Shown: piece by piece, positions 4,895 to 12,129 of the stretch
Numbering within the stretch: position 1 is the stretch's first letter
Layout: each line of letters opens with the position of its first letter
Assembly: GCA_022769845.1 (NCBI GenBank)
Contig: JALEIO010000089.1
Span: 1-12,129 of the forward strand
Source: Oscillospiraceae bacterium
GTDB taxonomy: Bacteria > Bacillota > Clostridia > UMGS1810
Direction: 5' to 3'
Length of the DNA stretch: 12,129 bases
Translations under genes and position numbers: made by a program
The notes under the pieces: generated by a model
Seen by the model: the letters and a program-made list of their open reading frames with translations, nothing else
What the model was told of the DNA's origin: nothing
Databases searched by the model: none

Positions 4895-6571
4895 TTATTG
4901 TTTTTTTGCTTCGCTCGCGCTTGCAATCATAAGCTTTTCGCCGCCGCTGTAAATAGCTTGATTTTCGGCTTTTTTAAAGCAAATATCCATAACTTCTTCA
5001 AGACTTTGAACACAAATAATTTCAATCGGCAAATCTTCAAAACAGCGGCGATAGTTGTCCTTCGGAATTATAACACGCTTAATTCCCGCGTTTTTCGCCG
5101 CCTCAATTTTTGATGCCACGCCGCCCACCGCATATACCGCGCCGAGAATGGAAACCTCGCCGGTAAGCGCAATATCAGACGGCATTTTCACATTTTTTAC
5201 TGCTGAATAAACGGCGCACGCAATAGCAATTCCTGCCGACGGCCCGTCAACAGGAACACCGCCGGGAAAATTTATATGAATGTTATACAAATCGGTGTTT
5301 ATGCCAAAAACATTTTTCAGTGCTGCTGTCGCGTTTTCCACCGACTCTTTAGCCATACTCTTTTTTATAAGCTTTTGCCCTCTTGCATTAATCTGCTCGC
5401 TCTCAATTATACCGTTTGCAACAATTTTGCCGCCGTTTGCATTTTTTTGTGCCGTAGCTTCAATTTTAATAAAATATCCCGTTGATAAATTTGAAACCGA
5501 CAGCCCGTTTACAACTCCGATTTTTGAAGTCTGCGCACATTTAGCAAAAACCTTCGGCTGATATTTTCCAACCTGCAGAACCCATTCGGTATCCTTTATC
5601 AAAACCTTATTTCGTCCCTCGGTTGCCGCGGCGCTTATTGATGTCTGAATAATGCTCACCGCATCACGCCCATTGTCGGCATACTGCGAAATAAGCTCGC
5701 ACACGCCGTCCTCAATATCAACGCCGGCGTTTTTTGCCGCATTTTTCGCAATTTTTTCAACACTTGATTTATCCAGCGCGTTAAAATAAATCTCCACACA
5801 CCTTGAGCGTATTGCCGGCGGAATTTCATCGGGATTTCGCGTTGTTGCGCCGACCAGCCGAAAATCGGCGGGCATACCGTCACGGAATATTTTATGAATG
5901 TGCAGCGGAATGTTTTTGTCACCGCTCGCATAATACGCGCTTTCAAACTTCACGCGCCTATCCTCCAAAACCTTTAAAAGCCGGTTAATCTGTATCGGAT
6001 GAAGCTCGCCGATTTCGTCAATAAAAAGTATGCCGCCGTGCGCGTTTGATACAGCTCCCGGCTTTGGCTGCGGAATGCCTGCATTGCCGTATGCGCCCGA
6101 ACCCTGATAAATCGGGTCGTGCACCGAGCCTATAAGAGGGTCGGCAATACTGCGCTCGTCAAACTGCAAAGTGGTCGCATCGGTTTCAATAAATTTTGCA
6201 TTCTGCGAAAACGGCGAGCAAGCTGTATTTTTTGCTCTCTCCAAAATAAGCCGTGCTGCCGCGGTTTTTCCCACTCCCGGAGGCCCGTATATAAGAACAT
6301 GCTGCGGATTGGGACCGCAAAGTGCGGCAATAAGCGCCTTCACCGAATCCTCCTGCCCGATTATATCGCTTAAAGTTTTGGGACGCGTTTTTTCGCTAAG
6401 CGGTTCGGTAAGCTTAATTTTTTCAAGCGCGTTAAGCTTTTCAAGCTCTTTTTTTGACTCGTGTGAAATAGCATTCTGCCCGCTTCGCTGTGAGTAAAGC
6501 AGTGAAAAAAAGTATAATCCCACCACAGCGGTAAAGAAAAACTGCAGCGTCATAATTATTATATTAATCAA
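4895..6571 (-). CDS. lonB: LonB-type ATP-dependent serine protease, membrane-anchored
   Basis: This is a 558-residue AAA+ protease of the Bacillus LonB type (about 550 residues), not full-length Lon: it lacks the large N-terminal substrate domain. Residues about 4-25 form one hydrophobic N-terminal segment that anchors it in the membrane. The ATPase module shows Walker A GPPGVGKT (96-103), Walker B GGILFIDE (179-186) and sensor-like GATTRNP (241-247) with an arginine-rich IRSR (254-257). The protease domain has the Ser-Lys dyad, S445 in PVDGPSAGIA and K488 in SKIEAAKNAGI, both intact. LonB is known from endospore formers, where in Bacillus subtilis it is made in the forespore, so its presence suggests a sporulating lineage. 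The start is TTG at 6571, with AGAAGGG 6 nt upstream; the ATG at 6553 has no RBS. The gene is divergent from the plus-strand operon. No convincing sigma-F promoter could be recognised by eye. Confidence 0.93.
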   Translation of the reverse strand: MINIIIMTLQFFFTAVVGLYFFSLLYSQRSGQNAISHESKKELEKLNALEKIKLTEPLSEKTRPKTLSDIIGQEDSVKALIAALCGPNPQHVLIYGPPGVGKTAAARLILERAKNTACSPFSQNAKFIETDATTLQFDERSIADPLIGSVHDPIYQGSGAYGNAGIPQPKPGAVSNAHGGILFIDEIGELHPIQINRLLKVLEDRRVKFESAYYASGDKNIPLHIHKIFRDGMPADFRLVGATTRNPDEIPPAIRSRCVEIYFNALDKSSVEKIAKNAAKNAGVDIEDGVCELISQYADNGRDAVSIIQTSISAAATEGRNKVLIKDTEWVLQVGKYQPKVFAKCAQTSKIGVVNGLSVSNLSTGYFIKIEATAQKNANGGKIVANGIIESEQINARGQKLIKKSMAKESVENATAALKNVFGINTDLYNIHINFPGGVPVDGPSAGIAIACAVYSAVKNVKMPSDIALTGEVSILGAVYAVGGVASKIEAAKNAGIKRVIIPKDNYRRCFEDLPIEIICVQSLEEVMDICFKKAENQAIYSGGEKLMIASASEAKKQ

Positions 6572-6577
6572 AATTTT

Positions 6578-6584
6578 CCCTTCT
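6578..6584 (-). promoter_or_regulatory. Ribosome binding site supporting a TTG start for lonB
   Basis: AGAAGGG on the minus strand is 6 nt before the TTG at 6571. The first in-frame ATG (6553) is 24 nt from this site, too far to use it. Confidence 0.6.
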
Positions 6585-6633
6585 TTCTGATTTTAATTTT
6601 TGCATATAAAATTTTATTATTCAAATTTTTATA

Positions 6634-6662
6634 TTGAATTTTTTATTTACTTTTAGTATAAT
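6634..6662 (+). promoter_or_regulatory. Sigma-A-type promoter of the plus-strand operon
   Basis: TTGAAT (6634-6639), a 17-bp spacer and a perfect TATAAT (6657-6662) predict a transcription start near 6669. That leaves a leader of about 30 nt before the GTG at 6702. This is the best promoter match in the window and lies in the divergent gap with lonB. Confidence 0.75.
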
Positions 6663-6690
6663 AAATATAAGTGTATTTATTTGAAAATCG

Positions 6691-6695
6691 GAGGA
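6691..6695 (+). promoter_or_regulatory. Ribosome binding site fixing the GTG start at 6702
   Basis: The sequence CGGAGGAA places GGAGG 7 nt before the GTG at 6702. The upstream in-frame TTG at 6681 would leave this site inside the coding region. Confidence 0.75.
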
Positions 6696-6701
6696 ATTTT
6701 T

Positions 6702-7088
6702 GTGAAAAAATTTTTTGAAAATAAAAAAGCTGTTATAATTTCGGGAATATTGATTGTATTAATTATCGCCGCGGCGGTTTTTCTTATTCAAAACGGCATT
6801 AAAAAGAGCAATGACAAGCCGTCTGATGCCTCGCAGTCGGAAAATATTGACAAAAGCGACAATGCCGCAAAAGATGAAAAAACCGCGGACAACAAGGATA
6901 CAACAAAACAGGAGGAAAAAGACGATACGCAAAATAAAGGCGCACTCAAAGAGGGCGAAAGTCTTGAAGGCTTGGTAAATGATTTCAACACCCTTCCCGA
7001 AGGAGAAGAAAAGGAAAAAGTGCGTAAGCGCCTTGAAGAAATTTTGGCGGCGGCAGAAGCGCAATCGCCTGCAAACAGCGCAAATTAG
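6702..7088 (+). CDS. Signal-anchored hypothetical protein, highly charged
   Basis: I do not recognise this 128-residue protein. It begins with a short basic stretch (VKKFFENKKA) and one strong hydrophobic helix (about 10-29), then a low-complexity tail (about 34-90) very rich in Lys, Asp, Glu, Ser and Asn. It ends with a predicted amphipathic helix containing EGEEKEKVRKRLEEILAAAEAQ. There is no lipobox cysteine after the helix, so it should remain as a single-pass anchor or be released by signal peptidase I, with the tail outside the membrane (inference). It is the first gene of the operon behind a strong promoter, and its stop overlaps the AGGAGG of the DUF1385 gene. Low-complexity tails diverge fast, so homologues may be missed by ordinary searches. 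Confidence 0.75.
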   Translation: MKKFFENKKAVIISGILIVLIIAAAVFLIQNGIKKSNDKPSDASQSENIDKSDNAAKDEKTADNKDTTKQEEKDDTQNKGALKEGESLEGLVNDFNTLPEGEEKEKVRKRLEEILAAAEAQSPANSAN

Positions 7089-7097
7089 GAGGTCACA

Positions 7098-8048
7098 ATG
7101 GATAAAAAAAATAAGGAAATTCATAAAACAAGCATCGGCGGACAGGCTGTTATGGAGGGCGTTATGATGCGCGGTCCTAAAGAAATTGCCACGGCAGTGC
7201 GAAAATCAAACGGCGAAATTATTATAGACAAAAAAACCGCAAGCTCGATTTTTACAAAATATAAATTTTTAAAAATCCCGATTTTACGCGGTGTAATCTC
7301 GTTTTTTGACTCTATGATAACAGGCGTAAAATGCCTTATGTTTTCTGCCGAGCAGGTGGATTTGGAGGATGGCGAGGAGTACAAGCCGTCAAAATTTGAA
7401 AAGTGGCTGGACGATACCTTCGGCGATAAAATCAAGGATATTGTAATTTATTTTTCGGTATTCGTATCGCTTATTTTCAGCATCGGGCTCTTCATTCTGT
7501 TGCCGACCGTTCTTGTAGGCTGGATGAAGCATTTTATCGTCAGCGCACCGCTTTTGTCACTTTGCGAAGGCGGCGTAAGAATTGTAATTTTTCTTGCATA
7601 TCTCTTTTTGGTATCGCGTATGAAGGATATTCAGCGCGTTTTTGAGTATCACGGCGCTGAACACAAAACCATTGCCGCATACGAGCACGGAGAAGAACTG
7701 ACACCCGAAAATGCACGCAAATATTCGCGTCTGCACCCGAGGTGCGGTACAAGCTTTTTGCTTATAGTAATGATTATCAGCATAATATTTTTCTCGTTTT
7801 TAAAATGGGAAACCGTATGGCAACGAATGCTTTACAGACTTCTGCTTTTGCCCGTTGTTGCAGGCGTTTCGTACGAAATTATAAAATTTGCCGGCAGAAG
7901 CGATTCAAAATTTGTAAAATGGCTCACTTCGCCCGGTCTTGCACTCCAGCTTTTGACCACGCGCGAGCCGGACGATAGCCAGCTTGAGGTTGCAATAGCA
8001 GCGCTTAAAAGCGTGATGACAGGAAATAAAGACGACGACAGATGGTAG
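7098..8048 (+). CDS. DUF1385 family membrane protein (YqhQ-like)
   Basis: This 316-residue membrane protein of a family common in Firmicutes has no established biochemical function. The N-terminus carries the family pattern GGQAVMEGVMMRGP (14-27). About four hydrophobic segments lie at 115-140, 148-173, 218-236 and 243-264. Between the second and third sits the conserved cytosol-facing or active-site-like block EYHGAEHKTIAAYEHGE (183-199) followed by HPRCGTSF (213-220). The clustered His, Glu and Cys residues look like a metal site (inference). AGGAGG lies 5 nt before the ATG. The gene overlaps the prmC start by 7 nt (ATGGTAG), so the two are translated together. Pairing of DUF1385 with prmC is frequent in Clostridia and may reflect shared growth regulation rather than shared chemistry. 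Confidence 0.92.
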   Translation: MDKKNKEIHKTSIGGQAVMEGVMMRGPKEIATAVRKSNGEIIIDKKTASSIFTKYKFLKIPILRGVISFFDSMITGVKCLMFSAEQVDLEDGEEYKPSKFEKWLDDTFGDKIKDIVIYFSVFVSLIFSIGLFILLPTVLVGWMKHFIVSAPLLSLCEGGVRIVIFLAYLFLVSRMKDIQRVFEYHGAEHKTIAAYEHGEELTPENARKYSRLHPRCGTSFLLIVMIISIIFFSFLKWETVWQRMLYRLLLLPVVAGVSYEIIKFAGRSDSKFVKWLTSPGLALQLLTTREPDDSQLEVAIAALKSVMTGNKDDDRW

Positions 8049-8905
8049 AAAATTTTAATTTTCAAACAATCGAAGAAGCAAAAAAATATGCGGCAGTACA
8101 TCTTAAAAATTGCGGAATTAAAAACGCGGCAATCGACATAAACGCCGCGTTAAAGCATATTTTAAAGTGCAATGAAATCCATCTTATAACGCACAAAAAC
8201 TATGTTTTGTCCGATGATGAAATTGCACAATTCAAACATTTTGTAAAAATGCGCGAAAATGACATTCCGCTTGCATATATTTTAGGCGAAAAAGAGTTTA
8301 TGTCGCTGAAATTTTTGGTGGATGAAAATACGCTCATCCCCCGCCCCGACACTGAAACGCTGACCGAGGAGGTTATTTCGCTCACGAAATGCAATGATGC
8401 AATTATCGACTTATGCACCGGAAGCGGCGCAATCGGCATATCCTGCGCAAAATACACATCGGCACAGCGCGTTTTGTGTGTTGACAAGTTTGAAAAAACA
8501 CTTGAAATCGCCGCTAAAAACGCCGAAATTAACGGTGTTGCCGATATTTGCGAATTTTTAAACTGTGATGTGTTGACAAATCTTAAAAATATCGGCGAAA
8601 GGTTTGATATTGCCGTATCAAATCCACCATATATAGAAACCGCAAAAATAGAAACACTTGATAAAACGGTGAAAGACTATGAGCCGAAAGCCGCGCTGGA
8701 CGGCGGTGCTGACGGACTTTTATTTTATCGTAAAATTGTTGAAAACGCGGAATTTATTTTAAAAAAGGGCGGAATTTTGGCGTTTGAAATAGGCTTTGAC
8801 CAGCAACAAGCAGTTGAGGATATTATGAAAGAAAAGTTTGAAAACATATATACAAAACGCGACCTTGGAAATAATGCAAGGGCTGTATTTGGATATTTGA
8901 GGTGA
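8042..8905 (+). CDS. prmC: Peptide chain release factor N5-glutamine methyltransferase
   Basis: PrmC transfers a methyl group from SAM to the glutamine of the GGQ motif in release factors RF1 and RF2, which speeds peptide release at stop codons. The 287-residue length is typical. An N-terminal helical domain (about 1-80) is followed by IPRPDTE (99-105), the SAM-binding motif DLCTGSGAIGIS (123-134), and the substrate-glutamine-binding NPPY motif (194-197) in DIAVSNPPYIE. All are intact. The start codon overlaps the end of DUF1385 and has only a distant purine-rich RBS, so re-initiation is likely. In many bacteria prmC sits next to prfA. Here an SbcD-like gene follows 4 nt later, so the RF1 gene must lie elsewhere. 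Confidence 0.95.
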   Translation: MVENFNFQTIEEAKKYAAVHLKNCGIKNAAIDINAALKHILKCNEIHLITHKNYVLSDDEIAQFKHFVKMRENDIPLAYILGEKEFMSLKFLVDENTLIPRPDTETLTEEVISLTKCNDAIIDLCTGSGAIGISCAKYTSAQRVLCVDKFEKTLEIAAKNAEINGVADICEFLNCDVLTNLKNIGERFDIAVSNPPYIETAKIETLDKTVKDYEPKAALDGGADGLLFYRKIVENAEFILKKGGILAFEIGFDQQQAVEDIMKEKFENIYTKRDLGNNARAVFGYLR

Positions 8906-8909
8906 AAAA

Positions 8910-9983
8910 ATGGTTAAAATAATGCACATTGCAGATGTGCATCTTGACAGAAAAACCGAAGGGTTATCCCCTTCAAAAAGCGCATTAAGACGGGCGGAAT
9001 ACAAAGAAACCTTTGAAAAGGCAATTAATCTTGCAAAAGAAGAAGATGTCAAAATAATATTAATTGCAGGTGATATGTTCGACTCGGAGCTTGCTGAAAA
9101 CTCAACGGTGGAATTTGTCAAAAAGATTTTCTCGAAAATTCCCGAGATTTACATTTTTATATCTCCCGGCAACCACGACCCGTACACAATCAGCGCATAT
9201 TCAGCGCTTTTAAAAGAAACGAGCGAAAATGTGAAAATTTTTACGGGCAGTCTTGAAAAGGTAAGCCTTCCAAATCTTAATACCAATGTTTTCGGCGTGG
9301 GATTTGAGAGCGAATTTCAGGAAAACTGCCTTCTTTCAGGCTTTTCCGTGCCTGACGACGATAGTATAAGCCTTGTTTGCATACACGGCGATTTAAAATC
9401 GGACAGCAGATATAACCCTATTTCCCAAAGCGCCGTTGCCGCAACAAACGCAGACTATATTGCCCTCGGGCATACGCATACGTTTTCGGGTATTTTAAAA
9501 TCAGGCAAAACGCATTACGCATATTCGGGCTCGCTTGAACCGCACGGCTTTGACGAAACGGGCGAAAAAGGCGTTTTAATCGGAAATATAGACAAGGGCA
9601 AGGCAGATTTAAAATTTGTTCCGCTTGAAAAAAGACGCTTTAATGTCTGCGAAATTGATGTGTCCGACTGCGAAATTTTGGAGGATGTTATCGAAAAAAT
9701 ACGCGGAAGGTTAAGTCGAAACGGCGATTTTTACAAAATAGTTTTGACGGGCAAAAAAAAGCCGGAAATAAACCTTAACACAGAGGTTCTTTCATCGCTT
9801 TTTGAAAACGATGCTTTTTACATAAAATTCAAAAATCAGACAAAACCACAGCTTGACCTTGACGCGCTTTCGGAGGAATACACATTAAAGGGCGTTTGCG
9901 CAAAGCGTATAAAAGAGCTTTCAAACGGCGAAAACAGTGAGTTTTACGATAAAGTTGCAGACTATTTATTTGGTCAGTTTTAG
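8910..9983 (+). CDS. SbcD/Mre11-like DNA repair exonuclease (YhaO type)
   Basis: This 357-residue calcineurin-type metallophosphoesterase has the Mre11 nuclease motifs in order: ADVHLD (D9, H11), GDMFD (D55), GNHDP (N88, H89), IHGD (H159) and GHTHTF (H188, H190). These ligands build the two-manganese site for cutting DNA ends. The C-terminal part (about 240-357) is a cap-like region that would bind the partner ATPase. It is closer in layout to Bacillus YhaO than to SbcD (inference from the YhaN-like partner). The prmC stop lies in the Shine-Dalgarno sequence GAGGTGA of this gene, and the ATPase partner follows 13 nt later. Together they should form an SbcCD/Mre11-Rad50-like complex for double-strand-break or hairpin processing. 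Confidence 0.92.
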   Translation: MVKIMHIADVHLDRKTEGLSPSKSALRRAEYKETFEKAINLAKEEDVKIILIAGDMFDSELAENSTVEFVKKIFSKIPEIYIFISPGNHDPYTISAYSALLKETSENVKIFTGSLEKVSLPNLNTNVFGVGFESEFQENCLLSGFSVPDDDSISLVCIHGDLKSDSRYNPISQSAVAATNADYIALGHTHTFSGILKSGKTHYAYSGSLEPHGFDETGEKGVLIGNIDKGKADLKFVPLEKRRFNVCEIDVSDCEILEDVIEKIRGRLSRNGDFYKIVLTGKKKPEINLNTEVLSSLFENDAFYIKFKNQTKPQLDLDALSEEYTLKGVCAKRIKELSNGENSEFYDKVADYLFGQF

Positions 9984-9996
9984 GCGGTGAAAATCG

Positions 9997-12021
9997 GTGT
10001 ATATAAAGGAAATAAATATTAAAACCTTCGGTGGATTGTGCAATAAAACGATTAAATTCACAAACGGCTTAAATGTTATCTATGGCGCGAACGAGTCGGG
10101 AAAATCTACCGTTATTGCATTTATAAAATATATTTTTTACGGTATTTCGGGCAGAAAAAACGAATTTAAACGCTACGTTCCGTTGTCGGGCGAACCGATG
10201 TGCGGCAGCATTACGGTATGCGACAATGATGTTGAATATGAAATTTTCAGAACGTCAAAGGGTGCAAAATCAAAGCAAATTTCTGTTATTAACAAAATAA
10301 ACGGCGAAGAAATGGATGCCGATTTTTCGCAAAATATAGGCAAAAATCTGTTTCTTCTCGGTGAAGACGCTTTTTTGAACACGCTTTTTGTAACCAATAT
10401 TTCAAACAAAATTTCGGTATCAGACGGCGAGATTTTTTCTCATTTGTCCAACCTTGCCGAGAGCGGCGACGAAAATACGTCTAAAGAAAAAATTATTGAA
10501 AAAATTGACGCCGACATTTCAAATCTTTCATCGCCGAGACGCAAAAATGCAATTATACCATCGCTTGAAATGCAGATTTCTGATATTAACGACATGCTTT
10601 ACAAAGCAAAAGAAAGCGATAAAAAAATAAAATTTCTTAAAGAAACTCTTGCAAAAACAAACGCTGATTTACAGCAGAAAGCAAAAGAAAAAGAAAAATA
10701 CGAAAATGAAATGAAAACGGCAAAAGCCGCGCTCGACGGTGAAAAAATTGTCGGTTTGGAGAATGAAATTTTATCGCTCGAAAACGAGATTAAAAATCTT
10801 GACGACCAATTTTCAAGCTTTGATATGAGCGCGTACGATGGCATAAAAAGCATATCGAACGAGGAAGAAAAACGGTTCTTGACCGACGAAGGCGACAGTG
10901 ACAAAAACGCGCAAAATCTCATTTTGGAGGAGCGCGCCAAGAACATCACGGGTCAAAAAAAAGCGGCGGCAGTCGGAACAGCATTTTTCATAATTTTGCT
11001 TGCCGTTTTTGCCTTTACAATTCCTGTTTTATGCGTTTTGTCGGCGGCATTTGCGGCGGCAAGCATATATTTATATATATCTGCAAACAAAAAATTACAC
11101 GAAACATATTCGGAAATCGACAAAATAAAAAAACAAAAAGAGGAAAATCAGGCGTTTATATCGAAATTTTTAAAAAGGGCCGGGCTTTCCTCCAAGGAAG
11201 AATACTTATCGGTCAAAAACGCGTATGCTGCATTTTTGTCGCAAAGCGAAGTTGTAAAATCCAAAATTGAAATGAAAAAATCAATGCTTTCTGCTAAAAA
11301 GGATGAATTTAAAAAGCTTGAAAATTACCTTTTAACCGCATATAACAAAAATGATAAGGCAAAGCTTTTTGAAGATTTAAAAGCGGCAAAGCCAAGCATT
11401 TCATATGATGACGCGGAGCGAAAAACCGCAGAGCTCTCACGCGAAATTTCGGCTTTACAAATAAATTTAACAAAAACAGAATTTGAAATTCAATCGTTAA
11501 AATCCGGTGCGGATGATGTTTTAAGCCTTGAAGAACATCTTGAAAATTTAAAATCCGACCTTGATGAAAAAAATGAGGAGCTTAAGATAATTACCGAAGC
11601 AAAGCGGATTTTAGAGGACGCGTCCTCAGAACAGCAAAACAATTTTGCACCCGAGCTTACAAAAAAAGTGGGCGAAATTTTCTCGCGTCTTACAAGCGGA
11701 AAACACTCCGAAATCCTTATTGACAAAGCGTTTGGAGCAAAGTTTAAAAATAACGGCGAATATGCCGATGAAACATTTTTAAGCAAAGGTGCGCTTGACC
11801 AGTTGTATTTTTCAATCAGATTTGGTATAATAGATATGATAAAGAAAAAAAACGTTCCTGTATTTTTGGACGATGCATTTAATCAATATGATGATTTTCG
11901 CTTAAAAACCGTTTTTTCATATCTTTGCGATTATGCAAAGGATACGCAGGTAATAATTTCTGCGTGCAGAGAGGACGAAATTAAGCAGATTTTTGACAAA
12001 ATAAACATAATTAATTTATAG
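9997..12021 (+). CDS. SbcC/Rad50-like ATPase with internal membrane hairpin (YhaN type)
   Basis: This is a 674-residue SMC-like ABC ATPase. The N-terminal half-site has Walker A GANESGKST (30-38). A long coiled coil (about 190-320) leads into a hydrophobic pair at about 323-341 and 343-362, which reads as two membrane helices. A second coiled coil (about 365-545) returns to the C-terminal half-site with signature FLSKGALDQLYFS (594-606) and Walker B VPVFLDDAFNQYDD (620-633). There is no zinc-hook CxxC; the membrane hairpin takes its place at the coiled-coil apex, as in the YhaN family. It is shorter than Bacillus YhaN (over 900 residues), mainly from shorter coils. The start is GTG at 9997 with GGTGA 7 nt upstream. 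It should work with the preceding nuclease, possibly at the membrane (inference). Confidence 0.9.
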   Translation: MYIKEINIKTFGGLCNKTIKFTNGLNVIYGANESGKSTVIAFIKYIFYGISGRKNEFKRYVPLSGEPMCGSITVCDNDVEYEIFRTSKGAKSKQISVINKINGEEMDADFSQNIGKNLFLLGEDAFLNTLFVTNISNKISVSDGEIFSHLSNLAESGDENTSKEKIIEKIDADISNLSSPRRKNAIIPSLEMQISDINDMLYKAKESDKKIKFLKETLAKTNADLQQKAKEKEKYENEMKTAKAALDGEKIVGLENEILSLENEIKNLDDQFSSFDMSAYDGIKSISNEEEKRFLTDEGDSDKNAQNLILEERAKNITGQKKAAAVGTAFFIILLAVFAFTIPVLCVLSAAFAAASIYLYISANKKLHETYSEIDKIKKQKEENQAFISKFLKRAGLSSKEEYLSVKNAYAAFLSQSEVVKSKIEMKKSMLSAKKDEFKKLENYLLTAYNKNDKAKLFEDLKAAKPSISYDDAERKTAELSREISALQINLTKTEFEIQSLKSGADDVLSLEEHLENLKSDLDEKNEELKIITEAKRILEDASSEQQNNFAPELTKKVGEIFSRLTSGKHSEILIDKAFGAKFKNNGEYADETFLSKGALDQLYFSIRFGIIDMIKKKNVPVFLDDAFNQYDDFRLKTVFSYLCDYAKDTQVIISACREDEIKQIFDKINIINL

Positions 12022-12025
12022 GAGG
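12021..12025 (+). promoter_or_regulatory. Ribosome binding site of the gene starting at 12036
   Basis: GGAGG directly follows the stop of the ATPase gene and is about 10 nt from the ATG at 12036. It supports the start of the partial gene at the right edge. Confidence 0.7.
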
Positions 12026-12035
12026 TGCCTTTTTT

Positions 12036-12129
12036 ATGGAAATAGTATGCTCAAAGCTTGCAAAAGGCGATGTATTAATAAACCTTGACGTTATTGCAAA
12101 GGCGGCGGGAATTGTAGCCGAAAACTGCT
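12036..12129 (+). CDS. Partial ORF, possibly Asp23/Gls24 family
   Basis: Only 31 codons are visible before the window ends. The peptide reads MEIVCSKLAKGDVLINL, then DVIAKAAGIVAENC. The pattern 'hydrophobic-D/N-x-DVIAKxAGxxAxxC' resembles the first helix of Asp23/Gls24 (YloU-like) alkaline-shock proteins of Firmicutes, which often continue into a GVVG motif; that part lies beyond the edge. A strong GGAGG and a 14-nt gap to the ATPase gene make it a real gene of the same operon. The family call is tentative. Confidence 0.45.
   Translation, partial: MEIVCSKLAKGDVLINLDVIAKAAGIVAENC

Noticed and set aside
6572..6640. Sigma-F promoter for lonB
   Set aside because: Expected from Bacillus lonB, but no sequence resembling the sigma-F -35/-10 pattern could be picked out with confidence in the AT-rich spacer.
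10173..10949. Minus-strand ORFs opposite the SbcC-like gene
   Set aside because: Serine/phenylalanine-rich translations typical of antisense to a Lys/Glu-rich coiled-coil gene; no RBS or family motif.

Overview
The window looks like chromosomal DNA from an endospore-lineage Firmicute of the Clostridia type. It is AT-rich, uses A/T-rich wobble codons, and has strong GGAGG-type ribosome binding sites with several GTG/TTG starts. It carries the Firmicute-specific genes lonB and DUF1385 (yqhQ type) and a yhaO/yhaN-type SbcCD pair. The species cannot be named from the sequence alone. No mobile elements, CRISPR arrays, tRNAs or rRNAs were found.

The left half (1-6571) is read entirely on the minus strand. 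In transcription order it holds lonB (membrane-anchored Lon protease), acpP (acyl carrier protein), rnc (RNase III), an Elp3-like radical SAM gene, a long gene-free stretch of about 870 bp, a four-helix DUF21-type membrane protein gene, and dxs (first enzyme of the MEP isoprenoid pathway, cut by the window edge after 461 residues). The gene-free stretch is the highlight. It holds a highly structured, GC-richer RNA of about 645 nt, which I identify as OLE RNA (Ornate, Large, Extremophilic). The support is its size, its lack of ORFs, its complementary ends, a TATAAT box placed just before its 5' end, and its position directly upstream of an OapA-like DUF21 gene and dxs, the neighbourhood known for OLE. 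OLE RNA and OapA form a membrane-associated ribonucleoprotein of incompletely understood function.

Transcription diverges at about 6572-6701. The right half (6681-12129) is a tightly packed plus-strand operon with a good sigma-A-type promoter (TTGAAT-17-TATAAT). Its genes are a 128-residue signal-anchored hypothetical protein, a DUF1385 membrane protein, prmC (release-factor glutamine methyltransferase), an SbcD-like nuclease, an SbcC-like ATPase with a membrane hairpin inside its coiled coil, and the start of an ORF that may be an Asp23/Gls24 family member. Overlaps and 4-15 nt gaps suggest co-transcription and translational coupling.

Functionally the minus-strand genes combine lipid and isoprenoid precursor supply (ACP, DXS), RNA processing (RNase III) and the OLE ribonucleoprotein. 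The plus-strand genes combine translation-termination methylation with DNA-end processing. Small hairpins lie between acpP and rnc, around the ole promoter, and between ole and oapA. They are the most likely regulatory or processing elements.
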